Below are positions 52,071 through 59,791 of a stretch of 64,000 bases of DNA, in pieces. The notes under the pieces are model-generated. The model worked only from the letters and a program-made list of their open reading frames with translations, searched no databases and was not told where the DNA came from. Made by a program: the position numbers and the translations under genes. This DNA is from an uncultured Oscillospiraceae bacterium (lineage in GTDB: Bacteria > Bacillota > Clostridia > Oscillospirales > Acutalibacteraceae): contig UQFO01000003.1 in assembly GCA_900540275.1 (NCBI GenBank), forward strand, positions 1-64,000, written 5' to 3'. How positions within the stretch are numbered: the first letter of the stretch is position 1; the number at the start of each line of letters is the position of its first letter.

Positions 52071-52424
52071 GGGGATGTAAAGGTTTCGACGGGGACCACA
52101 AGCCCTGGTAAGCGAGCAGCGGTGCGGAACCGCTATAAAATCCGCAAATTTAAAAATTAAACAACAACAATAAAGTTGCTTACGCAGCTGCTTAATTAGC
52201 AGCTGCCGTTCTTGCCGGAAGTACCGCGGTCCGGATAAGAGCGTCGATTAGCGGTGCACGTGAACCGGAGAGTGCCTTGTATCCGGTCATGAATTTAAGG
52301 TTACCGATTCACTGAGCCTGCTGCAGGGCGCTGTGAAAAGGGAATTATAATACAGCAGCTACGCTCGTAGAAAGCCACGGTAAATGATTCTCGGACAGGG
52401 GTTCGATTCCCCTCATCTCCACCA
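52071..52424 (+). ncRNA. ssrA: tmRNA (SsrA)
   Basis: The 5' end GGGGATGTAAAGGTTTCGAC and 3' end GGTTCGATTCCCCTCATCTCCACCA form the tRNA-like acceptor and T arm with encoded CCA. The resume ORF appears at 52160-52195, encoding NNNNKVAYAAA before TAA, so the added tag would be Ala plus these residues, ending in the usual Ala-Ala-Ala protease signal. Pseudoknot-rich sequence follows. It is adjacent to smpB. Its 3' end is a classic integration site, and a phage-tail module starts immediately downstream. Confidence 0.96.
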
Positions 52425-52426
52425 GA

Positions 52427-52465
52427 ATAAAGCACCCCCGCCGGGAGACGGCGGGGGTGCTTTAT
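52427..52465 (+). terminator. Terminator of ssrA
   Basis: A 16-bp perfect stem (52427-52442/52450-52465, arms ATAAAGCACCCCCGCC and its complement) with a 7-nt loop. Confidence 0.92.
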
Positions 52466-52575
52466 AGATGGACATTACACGAACACCTACTATTTTAAAG
52501 GCGGCTTTGCCGTACTGGTGTGGCTGTAAGGTCAAATAGAAAAGAGCGGTGAAGGTTGCTTGTTCAAGCTTTGAT

Positions 52576-52614
52576 AAAAAACATGCCCTGCCATAATGGC
52601 AGGGCATGTTTTTT
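52576..52614. terminator. Strong bidirectional terminator at the left edge of the phage-like module
   Basis: An 18-bp perfect stem (52576-52593/52597-52614, core ACATGCCCTGCCA) with a TAA loop and A/T tracts on both sides. It insulates the tail module from ssrA transcription. Between it and ssrA (52466-52575) nothing else is recognised. Confidence 0.88.
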
Positions 52615-52723
52615 ATATACCGTAATGACCAATGCGGAGCAGTAGGTGCGCTTGATATAAAAATAATCAAAGAAGAAATAAATCATTTGCTGTTTCATAA
52701 AACGTACAGTAAGTCAAAAGTCA

Positions 52724-52752
52724 TTGACAATATAGAACAAACGTTCTAAAAT
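52724..52752 (+). promoter_or_regulatory. SOS promoter with LexA box in the spacer
   Basis: TTGACA (52724-52729), 17 bp, TAAAAT (52747-52752). The spacer holds AGAACAAACGTTCT (52734-52747), a perfect GAAC-N4-GTTC LexA operator whose last base is the first T of the -10 element. Repression by LexA and induction by DNA damage follow from the known Firmicutes SOS box. It is the only strong promoter upstream of the phage regulator gene. 52615-52723 and 52753-52930 show no gene. Confidence 0.88.
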
Positions 52753-52932
52753 GTTTTTAAACTTCCTGCAGAAATATTCCTTAAATAAGCGCGCGCTATT
52801 ATAAAAGCTGTTGGATTTATGGGGATTTCTGTATGAAAAGTTTATCCTTTGACAGATAGCTCTCAAGAGGGGGGGGAAGTTAAAAGGATGGTTAGGGCTA
52901 ACAGCAATGGAATTATGTGTGGAGGGATTATA

Positions 52933-53340
52933 ATGACGGCAAAAGAGTTATCTCAATACAAAAGCGCAAAAGCAGAATTAACCGGAATACGGAGGGAAAT
53001 GCAAAATATGCCGGATCAGATAGAGGTCATGGATACAGTTACCTCCTCATCCTCGGAATATCCTTATACGGAACATTTGCTTACGGTGCGCGGGACAATG
53101 GCAAACCTTGAAAAGGAGCGGCTAAAAAAACGCGCCGAGCGTTTGGAAAAACTCGTTTCTGATGTCGAGCTTTTTTTGGACAAGATTGAGGATGCAAATA
53201 TTCTCCGTGTAATGAAGCTGCATTATGTTGAAGGGTTTCAATGGGGAGAAGTCGCGATGGAGATGGGCATCAGCCGTTCTGGAGAATCTTACAGAAAAAA
53301 AGCCGAACGATTTTTAAAAAAATTTTCTGATGCGTCCTGA
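52933..53340 (+). CDS. Phage late-gene regulator, ArpU/sigma-region-4-like
   Basis: 135 aa. A helical N-terminus (LSQYKSAKAELTGIRREMQ), a Lys/Glu coiled coil in the middle, and a C-terminal sigma-70 region-4-type helix-turn-helix (ILRVMKLHYVEGFQWGEVAMEMGISRSGESYRKKAERFLKKF). Proteins of this kind (ArpU, DUF1492, Xpf-like) switch on late structural genes of Firmicutes phages and PBSX-like elements. GGAGGG precedes ATG 52933; the frame back to 52849 has no conserved content. It follows the SOS promoter directly and is followed by a repeat-bearing second promoter. Confidence 0.85.
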   Translation: MTAKELSQYKSAKAELTGIRREMQNMPDQIEVMDTVTSSSSEYPYTEHLLTVRGTMANLEKERLKKRAERLEKLVSDVELFLDKIEDANILRVMKLHYVEGFQWGEVAMEMGISRSGESYRKKAERFLKKFSDAS

Positions 53341-53380
53341 ATGTCCTGCATGTCCTTTTTAGACCTGCTAGAATTATAAT
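53332..53380 (+). promoter_or_regulatory. Late promoter with three 9-bp direct repeats
   Basis: GCGTCCTGA (53332), ATGTCCTGC (53341) and ATGTCCTTT (53350) repeat GTCCT every 9 bp, beginning in the last codons of the regulator gene. TATAAT lies at 53375-53380, 18 bp after the last TGTCCT, and no TTGACA-like -35 is present. This is the expected look of an activator- or alternative-sigma-dependent late promoter served by the gene just upstream. Confidence 0.65.
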
Positions 53381-53407
53381 CAGAGATCGTACAGAAAAGC
53401 TTCTGGA

Positions 53408-53562
53408 CTTTGCGGTAACCGCAAAGCTGATACACTTAATTTATTTACACACGAAGGTACGGCAGCCCACTCAGAATGATCCCGCATTCTGAAGGCGGAA
53501 AGTACCAAGCGCGCAACTGAAAGACGGCTTTAAATAGCGGCGGGACGTCTAAGCAGAGCGCG
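53408..53562 (+). ncRNA. Structured leader RNA of the tail operon
   Basis: Three stem domains: (1) CTTTGCGG-TAA-CCGCAAAG at 53408-53426; (2) GGTAC/GTACC (53456-53460/53502-53506) enclosing GCC/GGC and CAGAATG/CATTCTG (53472-53478/53485-53491); (3) CGCGC/GCGCG (53510-53514/53558-53562) enclosing AGACG/CGTCT (53522-53526/53546-53550) and GCT/AGC (53527-53529/53536-53538). No ORF covers it. It lies between the late promoter and the first tail gene, where phages normally have the packaging region and small terminase. No known RNA family is assigned. Confidence 0.6.
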
Positions 53563-53572
53563 AATAAATAAA

Positions 53573-54070
53573 GTGTTTTCTCTTTTTGTTAAGATCTCTA
53601 AAATAAAGGCTGCAATTCCTGCGATTGGTCTTACTCTTAAACAATTGTGTGCACCCTTTTGGAGCACTCGCCAATTTAGCGTAAACACAAGCTTAGCTTT
53701 TTATAACGCTGTATCAGGAGGCGGCTTTTATTACGGACAGGCAAAAGCAAGGGGATTTATGTCGGATTTCGATGGAAGTATTCAGTTGATCAGCCTTTTC
53801 TGAAAGCCTGTTAAGAATCTGCCGCAAAATTAGGTGTGCTCATATTTGAATGATTTGCGGCAGCAAAGCAGGACTGTGGCAACGCTCAAACACAATTCAA
53901 CAGTTATTAGTTGATGGTTGATACCTGGTTGACTTACGTCAAAATCTACCGTACCGAATACGCCGTGGCTATCAGCGGGATTTACGGCTGGCGAAATTTC
54001 TGTAACATCATTGCCGGCACTTCGACGAACCTTGCTGTCGGGCGTATAAACAGTTCTCGGAGGTGGAAAA
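53573..54070 (+). other. Possible scar of a deleted head module
   Basis: About 500 bp without a convincing gene. Reading frames at 53573-53803 (76 codons from GTG) and 53911-54117 lack an RBS and family resemblance. AGGAGG at 53716-53721 is followed by a frame reading ITDRQKQGDL, reminiscent of the start of small terminases (MTDRQKQF), soon lost by a stop. The second half contains a stop-interrupted frame with GFTAGEISVTSLPALRRT leading into the tail completion gene. I read this as decayed remains of packaging and head genes; that reading is tentative. Confidence 0.4.
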
Positions 54071-54073
54071 TCA

Positions 54074-54445
54074 TTGCTCAGCGCTTTAAAGACATATCTG
54101 GAATCGCGGGGATATGAGAACGTATCCTACGAACTGATGCCGGATATATCACAGCGGGTGCAGGCTGTCAATCTCGTAAAATTGGACCATATTGTCGATG
54201 AGATTAATGACGGGACAGGCACCCAATTTATCCAGGTTCAATGCCGCGATATTAGCTATGAAGAGGCTTACAACGCATGTAAGGGAATTTTTACACTGCT
54301 TGACAGCGGCATGAATGAAGGTATTGTCCAACTGACGGACAAGGTTTTTTGTATTGCACGCCCGCAGCGCGGTCCTTTACTTTTGGAACGCGGGGACGGA
54401 TTTGTTACGATTTACTGCGAAATTGCCCTTTGGGGCAAAAATTGA
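54074..54445 (+). CDS. Phage minor capsid / tail completion (terminator) protein
   Basis: 123 aa. Small alpha/beta protein beginning LSALKTYLESRGYENVSYELMPD, with VQCRDISYEEAYNACKGIFTLLD and the strand-rich end PLLLERGDGFVTIYCEIALWG, the pattern of Firmicutes siphophage tail terminators (often annotated minor capsid protein) encoded directly before the tube gene. The start is TTG 54074 behind GGAGGTG. In a headless particle this protein would cap the tail. Confidence 0.75.
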   Translation: MLSALKTYLESRGYENVSYELMPDISQRVQAVNLVKLDHIVDEINDGTGTQFIQVQCRDISYEEAYNACKGIFTLLDSGMNEGIVQLTDKVFCIARPQRGPLLLERGDGFVTIYCEIALWGKN

Positions 54446-54460
54446 AAGGAGATTTTAAAT

Positions 54461-55036
54461 ATGGGAAAGAAATATCTGAGAGGTTTTGCAAACTGTGGCT
54501 ATGCACAGGTAGAGGAAGATACGGTAACAGCATATAAGGTAGGCGAGGTCACAAAGCTTGCCGGCGCCAAGAGCTGCGCTCCGACCGACAACAAGACGGA
54601 GTATACGATTTATGCGGACGACGAAATCTATGATAACGGCTCCGAGTGGAAGGACTCTACGCTTGTGATTACCCTTCAGGAGGCTGACGCAAAGGACATC
54701 GCGTCTCTTACTGGAGCGGCCTTCGACGAATCGACCGGTGAGCTTAAAGAAGGCTCGCGCGACAACGCGCCCCTTGTTGCGTTCACATTTTCTGCGCTGA
54801 GAAGCGACTTCGGATACCGTATGTTCCGTTATCCTTCCTGCCGCTGCACAGGCTATAAGATTACCCACAATACAAAGGGTGAAACGACAGAGGCACAGGC
54901 TTATGAGCTGACCTTCAAATGCTCCCCGCGTAAAATTGACCATATTATCAGAGAAACAAAGGATGTCGAGCAGGGCACGCCGCTGACCTGGATTGAGACG
55001 ATTCCTTCTTTGCCTGAAACACCCGCGGAGGGTTAA
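54461..55036 (+). CDS. Major tail (tube) protein, phi13 family
   Basis: 191 aa. It matches the phi13-type tube proteins of siphophages: LRGFANCGYAQVEEDTVTAYKVGEV, then LAGAKSCAPTDNKTEYTIYADDEIYDNGSEWKDSTLVITL and the C-terminal FRYPSCRCTGYKITHNTKGETTEAQAYELTFKCSPR. It forms the helical inner tube through which DNA or the tape measure passes. No sheath gene is present, so the tail is non-contractile. AAAGGAG precedes the ATG. Confidence 0.88.
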   Translation: MGKKYLRGFANCGYAQVEEDTVTAYKVGEVTKLAGAKSCAPTDNKTEYTIYADDEIYDNGSEWKDSTLVITLQEADAKDIASLTGAAFDESTGELKEGSRDNAPLVAFTFSALRSDFGYRMFRYPSCRCTGYKITHNTKGETTEAQAYELTFKCSPRKIDHIIRETKDVEQGTPLTWIETIPSLPETPAEG

Positions 55037-55039
55037 TCA

Positions 55040-55501
55040 ATGTTTGGAAGAGATAAAAGCGTCAAAATGAGCGCGCCGAAAAGCTACATTTTATACGGCG
55101 TGAAAATCCGCAAACTGCCGGTTGGAAAATATGTGCAGGTAATGGAAGCGGTCAATAATCTTCCCGCCATACTGCTGGACGATATTTTTCCTGATACGTC
55201 TGACTTTGGTACGCTTATCGCACAGCTGAACGTAATGAAACGCGATGAGTTCCTTGATATCTTTGGCAAAATTTTAAGCGTTGCGCCAAAGCGGTTTTGT
55301 ATGCTTTTATCCGATTTGCTGGAAATTCCTCAGGAATGGCTGCTTGACCCGGAATGTGAGAATGCGCTGAGCCTCAAGGAATTGGCGGAAGTCGTTCAGG
55401 CATTTGTTGAACTCAACGATTTAACGGATTTTTTCGTAATCGTGCGCTCGATCAAACAGAGGTTGAGCGCACGGACGAATACTGGCTCCAGCGCTGGTTA
55501 G
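55040..55501 (+). CDS. Tail assembly chaperone, G product
   Basis: 153 aa zero-frame product. A helical acidic protein (LPVGKYVQVMEAVNNLPAILLDDIFPD, then KRFCMLLSDLLEIPQEWLLDPECENALSLKEL) encoded between tube and tape measure, the invariant place of G-type chaperones. Codons 130-132 contain the slip site T-TTT-TTC (55429-55435). Most ribosomes should finish here; some shift to make the GT form. Confidence 0.8.
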   Translation: MFGRDKSVKMSAPKSYILYGVKIRKLPVGKYVQVMEAVNNLPAILLDDIFPDTSDFGTLIAQLNVMKRDEFLDIFGKILSVAPKRFCMLLSDLLEIPQEWLLDPECENALSLKELAEVVQAFVELNDLTDFFVIVRSIKQRLSARTNTGSSAG

Positions 55502-55653
55502 CGGTTGCTCAAAGCATAGGTATAAGCAAACAGGAGCTTTTTGAGCAGTATTGTTATGATGAGTTTATTGCTATGATGGACGCCTACAATGAGATGCACA
55601 GCATCGATTCCGACAATGCCAGGGATGAGGAAGTTTACGCGGACGAGCTTTAA
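55040..55653 (+). CDS. Tail assembly chaperone GT fusion by -1 frameshift
   Basis: A -1 shift at TTTTTTC (55429-55435) joins the first 132 codons of G to 72 codons in the overlapping frame (55435-55653), giving about 204 aa. The extension (YWLQRWLAVAQSIGISKQELFEQYCYDEFIAMMDAYN) resembles phage T-domains, ends in an acidic tail EEVYADEL, and has no start codon or RBS of its own. Known from lambda gpG/gpGT and most long-tailed phages: GT coats the tape measure during assembly. Confidence 0.8.
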
Positions 55654-55803
55654 ACGCAGCGCCTGATATTAAGGCTGTGATATAATTTCTGCGGAGCAAT
55701 TCCGTGTATATATTTAATGCACGCATTAAAAATTGCCTTATTCGCCTTATTAGTGATTGTAGTCAAATTTTATTTATACCATTGGGTTTTTGAATATATA
55801 CGC

Positions 55804-55832
55804 TTGTTTTTAATATTGAATTATGGTAAAAT
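55804..55832 (+). promoter_or_regulatory. Private promoter of the inserted moron gene
   Basis: TTGTTT (55804-55809), 17 bp, TAAAAT (55827-55832), 20 bp before the start codon region of the zinc-ribbon gene. The surrounding 55654-55852 is very AT-rich compared with the tail genes. Confidence 0.6.
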
Positions 55833-55852
55833 TTTGCTGAGGTGAATGCGGT

Positions 55853-56506
55853 ATGATTTGTAAAAAATGCGGTGCTCAAATTGAGGACAACAGCGTATTC
55901 TGTAAGGAATGTGGGGAACGGTTGGAAGAACAGCAGAAAGAACCGATGCCTAAAAAGAAAAAGCGTATCATTATAATTTCGGCTGCGGCGGCAGTTCTGA
56001 TTATCGCGGGGATTGTATTCGGCGTGCTGTATACAAATTACGTGAAGGAACAGGAAAAAGAAGTTTTTTCGGAGGTCGCTCTCTATGAGCAGGAAGGAGA
56101 AAATTACTTTCTTTTAACAACGGAGGCTTTTGCGGAAAAATTCAATTATTTCAGCGACGGAATTAAGCTGGGGGAAGCGGATACCGGCACTGTTGATGAG
56201 GATATCTATTTGCGGACATGGGATATCAATAAAGAATTATATATTACGCTTTCGTTTAATAGTCATATAGATTTAATGGATGCTGCGGCTATAAGTTGCT
56301 ATGGTGACGATGTTTATCGGAAAAACCTCCCAACAATTCTGCGCGTTTTCTGCCCCGGAATTTCAAATGATGAGATAAATAAATGCTTGGAAAGGGCGGA
56401 TAAAACCAAAGTCGACAAGTATGATTTTTATAATTATGAAGATATTTCGGTTATTATCCAACGTTATAAAAGTCATGTTTTTATAACTGTCCTTCCACGA
56501 AAATAA
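55853..56506 (+). CDS. Zinc-ribbon membrane protein inserted in the tail operon (moron)
   Basis: 217 aa. An N-terminal zinc ribbon, CKKCGAQIEDNSVFCKECGERL (about 3-24), a basic linker, one membrane helix (about 39-61, IIIISAAAAVLIIAGIVFGVLY) and an extracellular domain of about 150 residues with no recognised family. Such zinc-ribbon/TM proteins are common in Clostridia. It breaks the otherwise universal GT-tape measure adjacency, has its own promoter, RBS (GAGGTG) and terminator (56522-56552), and is AT-rich, so it is a moron, perhaps expressed in uninduced cells. Immunity or superinfection exclusion is a guess. Confidence 0.78.
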   Translation: MICKKCGAQIEDNSVFCKECGERLEEQQKEPMPKKKKRIIIISAAAAVLIIAGIVFGVLYTNYVKEQEKEVFSEVALYEQEGENYFLLTTEAFAEKFNYFSDGIKLGEADTGTVDEDIYLRTWDINKELYITLSFNSHIDLMDAAAISCYGDDVYRKNLPTILRVFCPGISNDEINKCLERADKTKVDKYDFYNYEDISVIIQRYKSHVFITVLPRK

Positions 56507-56521
56507 CAACTGTTGTTTGAA

Positions 56522-56552
56522 AAAAGCACCTGCCCGAAAGGCAGGTGCTTTT
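56522..56552 (+). terminator. Terminator of the moron gene
   Basis: AAAAGCACCTGCC (56522-56534) and GGCAGGTGCTTTT (56540-56552) form a 13-bp perfect stem with a CGAAA loop. Late transcription must read through it to reach the tape measure gene. Confidence 0.88.
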
Positions 56553-56586
56553 GTTATGCAATTTTTTTAAGAAAGGGATGATAAAT

Positions 56587-59500
56587 TTGCCGGAAGAACG
56601 TAATACTGGCAGGCTGGTCGCTGAGCTTGTGCTCGATACCAGCAAGGCGCGGAAAGAAGCGGAAGCTGTCAAAAAAATACTTGATTCTGATAATATAGGT
56701 GCCGGAATCGATATTTTTACTACCGCGCTGAGGACATTTGACCAGGTTTCTCCCGATGTGATTGGTAACATATCGGATATCATCACACAGATTGAGGCAG
56801 TCAAACAAGCATTTCAAAGCGGCGCGAATCCCGCGCTGATGTGGGGCAACGTCATCGCGGCGGGAGCAGGCGCTGCATTTACGCTCATTTTTTCTTTGAT
56901 AGAGCAAATGAAGCAAAAGCAGGAGGAAGCGCGCCAAAAGGCTATACAGCTCACAGAAGAGTATGATCACACCAGAGAATCTTTACAGGAACTTACCCGT
57001 GAATACACAAGCCTGAAGCAAACGCTTGATTCAGGAGGACTTTCTTATGACGAGGAAATCGAAGCAAAGAAGGAACTTCTTGCAATACAGGAAAAATTAG
57101 TCGAGATGTTTGGAAGTGAGGCAAACGGATTAGATCTTGTAAATGGCAAGCTTGAAGATCAGACAGATCAAATTGAAAAATTATCAGTAGCGCAGGCGAA
57201 AAAATATCTACAAGATACTTTTAAGTCCGGTCAAGATGCGGAAAAAGTACTTAATGAAGAGGTGTCGTATCATTTAGGTTCTTTGCAGGTTACTCCCTAT
57301 ATGACTGACTTTGAGAAAAATTTAGATAGAATCATGAAATCTGTTTCTACAGATTTCTATGACATAAATATAGGCGACAAGGATACCTTTTCCAGAGAGT
57401 TCCAGTTAAGAATTAATGCTGGTGATGCGGAAGATGTACTTAGAAGAGCATTTGAATTGGTTAAACAAGAAAGAGATAATGCTAAGAGCAACGGTGCATC
57501 TGATAGTGAAATCAAAAAATATGATGATATATTATTTGAAATTTTAAACAAAATCCAAGAAGCAACTTCAGACGAAATTCTAGAAAGTAAAAGGATTCAG
57601 AATAAAATAGAATATTCTGAAGAAGTTGTTGCAACCAGCGGCAATGATGCATTTCTCAGAAATATGGAAAACCAGTATAACTTGGTACACAATAATATTG
57701 GTGCGATGCAGGAACTTGCCTCCGCATACGAAACACTTTCAAGCGGACAAAAGTTGAGTACGGATTCCCTTATCGACCTATGCGACAGATACCCAGAGCT
57801 TACCGCTTATATTGAAGAAACGGGAGACGTCAGCTTCCAAAACGGTGAAATAATTGCTAATCTTCACCAAAAACAGAGAGACGCTGTAATCAGAGACCTG
57901 GAGCAGCAGAAGGCGGCGCTTGAGGAAAAAGAAACTCTGACGGATGAAGAGATTACGCTGCTGAAAAACGTGGAGGAAACGCTGATTGCTTATAAAGCAA
58001 GTGCCGCGGACTTACAAACGCTCGACCTCTCCGCGGTAAGCAGCGAGCTGTCAAATCTCGGCAGCGTGTATGCAACCCTGCATGATGGACAGGAACTCGA
58101 CCTGAACACCGTGCTGCAAATGATAGATACCTATCCGGAATTTGCTCAGGCAATAGCGGACGGGTCGCTTTGCTTATCGGACCAGGAAGCTGTCGTAAGG
58201 TCCCTGTTTGAAACCAAAAAGAACGCGGCGCTGCAGAGCCTTGAATTAGATCGCCAAGATGTGATTTCCAAGCGTAATGCGACAATGGAAACTATCCAAT
58301 TGCTGCAGAAGCAGCTGGAAGCGTATAAGGCACTTTATGGCGGGGGAGCGTTTGGCGACATTTATGGGCCATTGGGAGAGGCACAGCAGAAATTTGAGGA
58401 AAGCTCGGAAAAGCTTAACAAAATCAATGCGCAGATTGCTGCCATAAAGGGCCTTAGCATCGATGATTATGCGTCTTCTTCCGGCGGTGCAAGAGAAACG
58501 GCGTCAGCCCCGGCCCGCAACGAAGCGCTGCAGCAGGAGCTTCAGCTTCTTGAACACAGAAAGTCCCTGAACCAGGTTTCCGCACAGGAAGAGGTCGCAT
58601 GGCTTGAACGCATCAATTCCACGTACTCGAAAAATTCCGATGAACAGATGGACATGGAAAAACGCCTGTACAACGCGCGCAAAGCGCAGCAGGAGGCGGA
58701 AGAAAGGGCGGCTAAGGAAGCGCTTGACGCCGCAATCAAGGGGATTGAAAACAAAAAAGCGCTTGGTAAGCTTACGACCGAGGAAGAAATCAATCAGCTG
58801 CAGCGCATCCGGCAGACCTACCGGATGAACGCTGAAGACGCGATGAGCCTTGAAATCAAGCTGTATAACCTGAAAAAGAACCTGCAGAACGAGCAGACCG
58901 ACAAGCTTGACAATATTGCGGACGGTGTAATCAAGGCGCTGGAAAACAAGTACGAGAGGCAAAAGGAGTCTGAGACAAAGCGGATTAACCAGTCGATAGA
59001 CAGCTGGAAAAAATGGGAGAACGAAACTGTAACAGCCATCCAGGGGCAGATTGACGCGCTCGACGAGCTATCCAAGGCGCAGGAAAGTGAGGAACAGCGC
59101 CAGGAATATGAACAGAAAAGGCAAGCTGCCGCCCTGCAGCTCGCTTATGAAAAGGACGACTACAACCGCAAGCAGCTCCAAAAGGAGTTAAACCGCCTCG
59201 ACAAGGAAGAAGCAAAGCGGTTGGAAGCAGAGGCGCGCGAGAAGCAGAAGGAAGAGCTTCAGAAGCAGATGGACAAGGTCAAGGAGGAATCCGAGAAACA
59301 GCAGGAGATGCTCAAAAAGCGGCAGGAGGCCCTGAATAAGCAGTATGAAAAGCTTACTTCCTCATTTGCACTCGAGCAGGAAGCGCAGAAGATTATCATG
59401 CAGCAAGGCATGAATGGCGTAATTAACCTGATTAATTCGTATGCTCCGGAATTCAATCTCGCCGGAAAGTCGCTCGCTGATAAGCTGTTTGAGGGTTTTA

Positions 59501-59778
59501 GGAGCCACAATTGGGATATCGACGCATATGCCGACTATATTCAAAAAGGAGTCAGCGCCGCATATGCAAAGGCTGCCGGCACCGCGGCAAAGGCAGCGGA
59601 GGAGTTTTGGAAGTCACGTATAGAATATGACCGCCAAACAGGGATGACGACAGCGCCGGTAAAAGCGCCGAAAATAAATCTGACGGTCAATTTCAACCAG
59701 CCGGTGGAAAGCCCGGTTGAGACCCAGCGCAGGCTGCAGAATGTGGCGCAGGAGCTTGCCCGCCAAATTATAAAATGA
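56587..59778 (+). CDS. Tail tape measure protein
   Basis: 1063 aa, mostly helical coiled coil with one hydrophobic stretch (NVIAAGAGAAFTLIFSLI, about residues 90-107). It sets tail length and sits in the tube lumen. Two internal duplications are visible: a 65-aa unit (about 378-445 and 492-557; YETLSSGQKL..YPELTAYIEETGDVSFQNGEII against YATLHDGQEL..YPEFAQAIADGSLCLSDQEAV) and a 45-aa unit (nt 58548-58686 and 58741-58880). Base composition shifts from AT-rich (about 57.1-57.75 kb) to GC-rich afterwards, suggesting mosaic origin. AAAGGGATG favours TTG 56587; ATG 56578 is the alternative. Confidence 0.88.
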   Translation: MPEERNTGRLVAELVLDTSKARKEAEAVKKILDSDNIGAGIDIFTTALRTFDQVSPDVIGNISDIITQIEAVKQAFQSGANPALMWGNVIAAGAGAAFTLIFSLIEQMKQKQEEARQKAIQLTEEYDHTRESLQELTREYTSLKQTLDSGGLSYDEEIEAKKELLAIQEKLVEMFGSEANGLDLVNGKLEDQTDQIEKLSVAQAKKYLQDTFKSGQDAEKVLNEEVSYHLGSLQVTPYMTDFEKNLDRIMKSVSTDFYDINIGDKDTFSREFQLRINAGDAEDVLRRAFELVKQERDNAKSNGASDSEIKKYDDILFEILNKIQEATSDEILESKRIQNKIEYSEEVVATSGNDAFLRNMENQYNLVHNNIGAMQELASAYETLSSGQKLSTDSLIDLCDRYPELTAYIEETGDVSFQNGEIIANLHQKQRDAVIRDLEQQKAALEEKETLTDEEITLLKNVEETLIAYKASAADLQTLDLSAVSSELSNLGSVYATLHDGQELDLNTVLQMIDTYPEFAQAIADGSLCLSDQEAVVRSLFETKKNAALQSLELDRQDVISKRNATMETIQLLQKQLEAYKALYGGGAFGDIYGPLGEAQQKFEESSEKLNKINAQIAAIKGLSIDDYASSSGGARETASAPARNEALQQELQLLEHRKSLNQVSAQEEVAWLERINSTYSKNSDEQMDMEKRLYNARKAQQEAEERAAKEALDAAIKGIENKKALGKLTTEEEINQLQRIRQTYRMNAEDAMSLEIKLYNLKKNLQNEQTDKLDNIADGVIKALENKYERQKESETKRINQSIDSWKKWENETVTAIQGQIDALDELSKAQESEEQRQEYEQKRQAAALQLAYEKDDYNRKQLQKELNRLDKEEAKRLEAEAREKQKEELQKQMDKVKEESEKQQEMLKKRQEALNKQYEKLTSSFALEQEAQKIIMQQGMNGVINLINSYAPEFNLAGKSLADKLFEGFRSHNWDIDAYADYIQKGVSAAYAKAAGTAAKAAEEFWKSRIEYDRQTGMTTAPVKAPKINLTVNFNQPVESPVETQRRLQNVAQELARQIIK

Positions 59779-59791
59779 AAGAAGGAATAAG

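Noticed and set aside
53573..53803. 76-aa ORF starting at GTG after the leader RNA
   Set aside because: No RBS, no family resemblance; kept only as part of the possible scar region.
53911..54117. 68-aa ORF before the tail completion gene
   Set aside because: Overlaps the RBS and start of the next gene and has no supporting signal.
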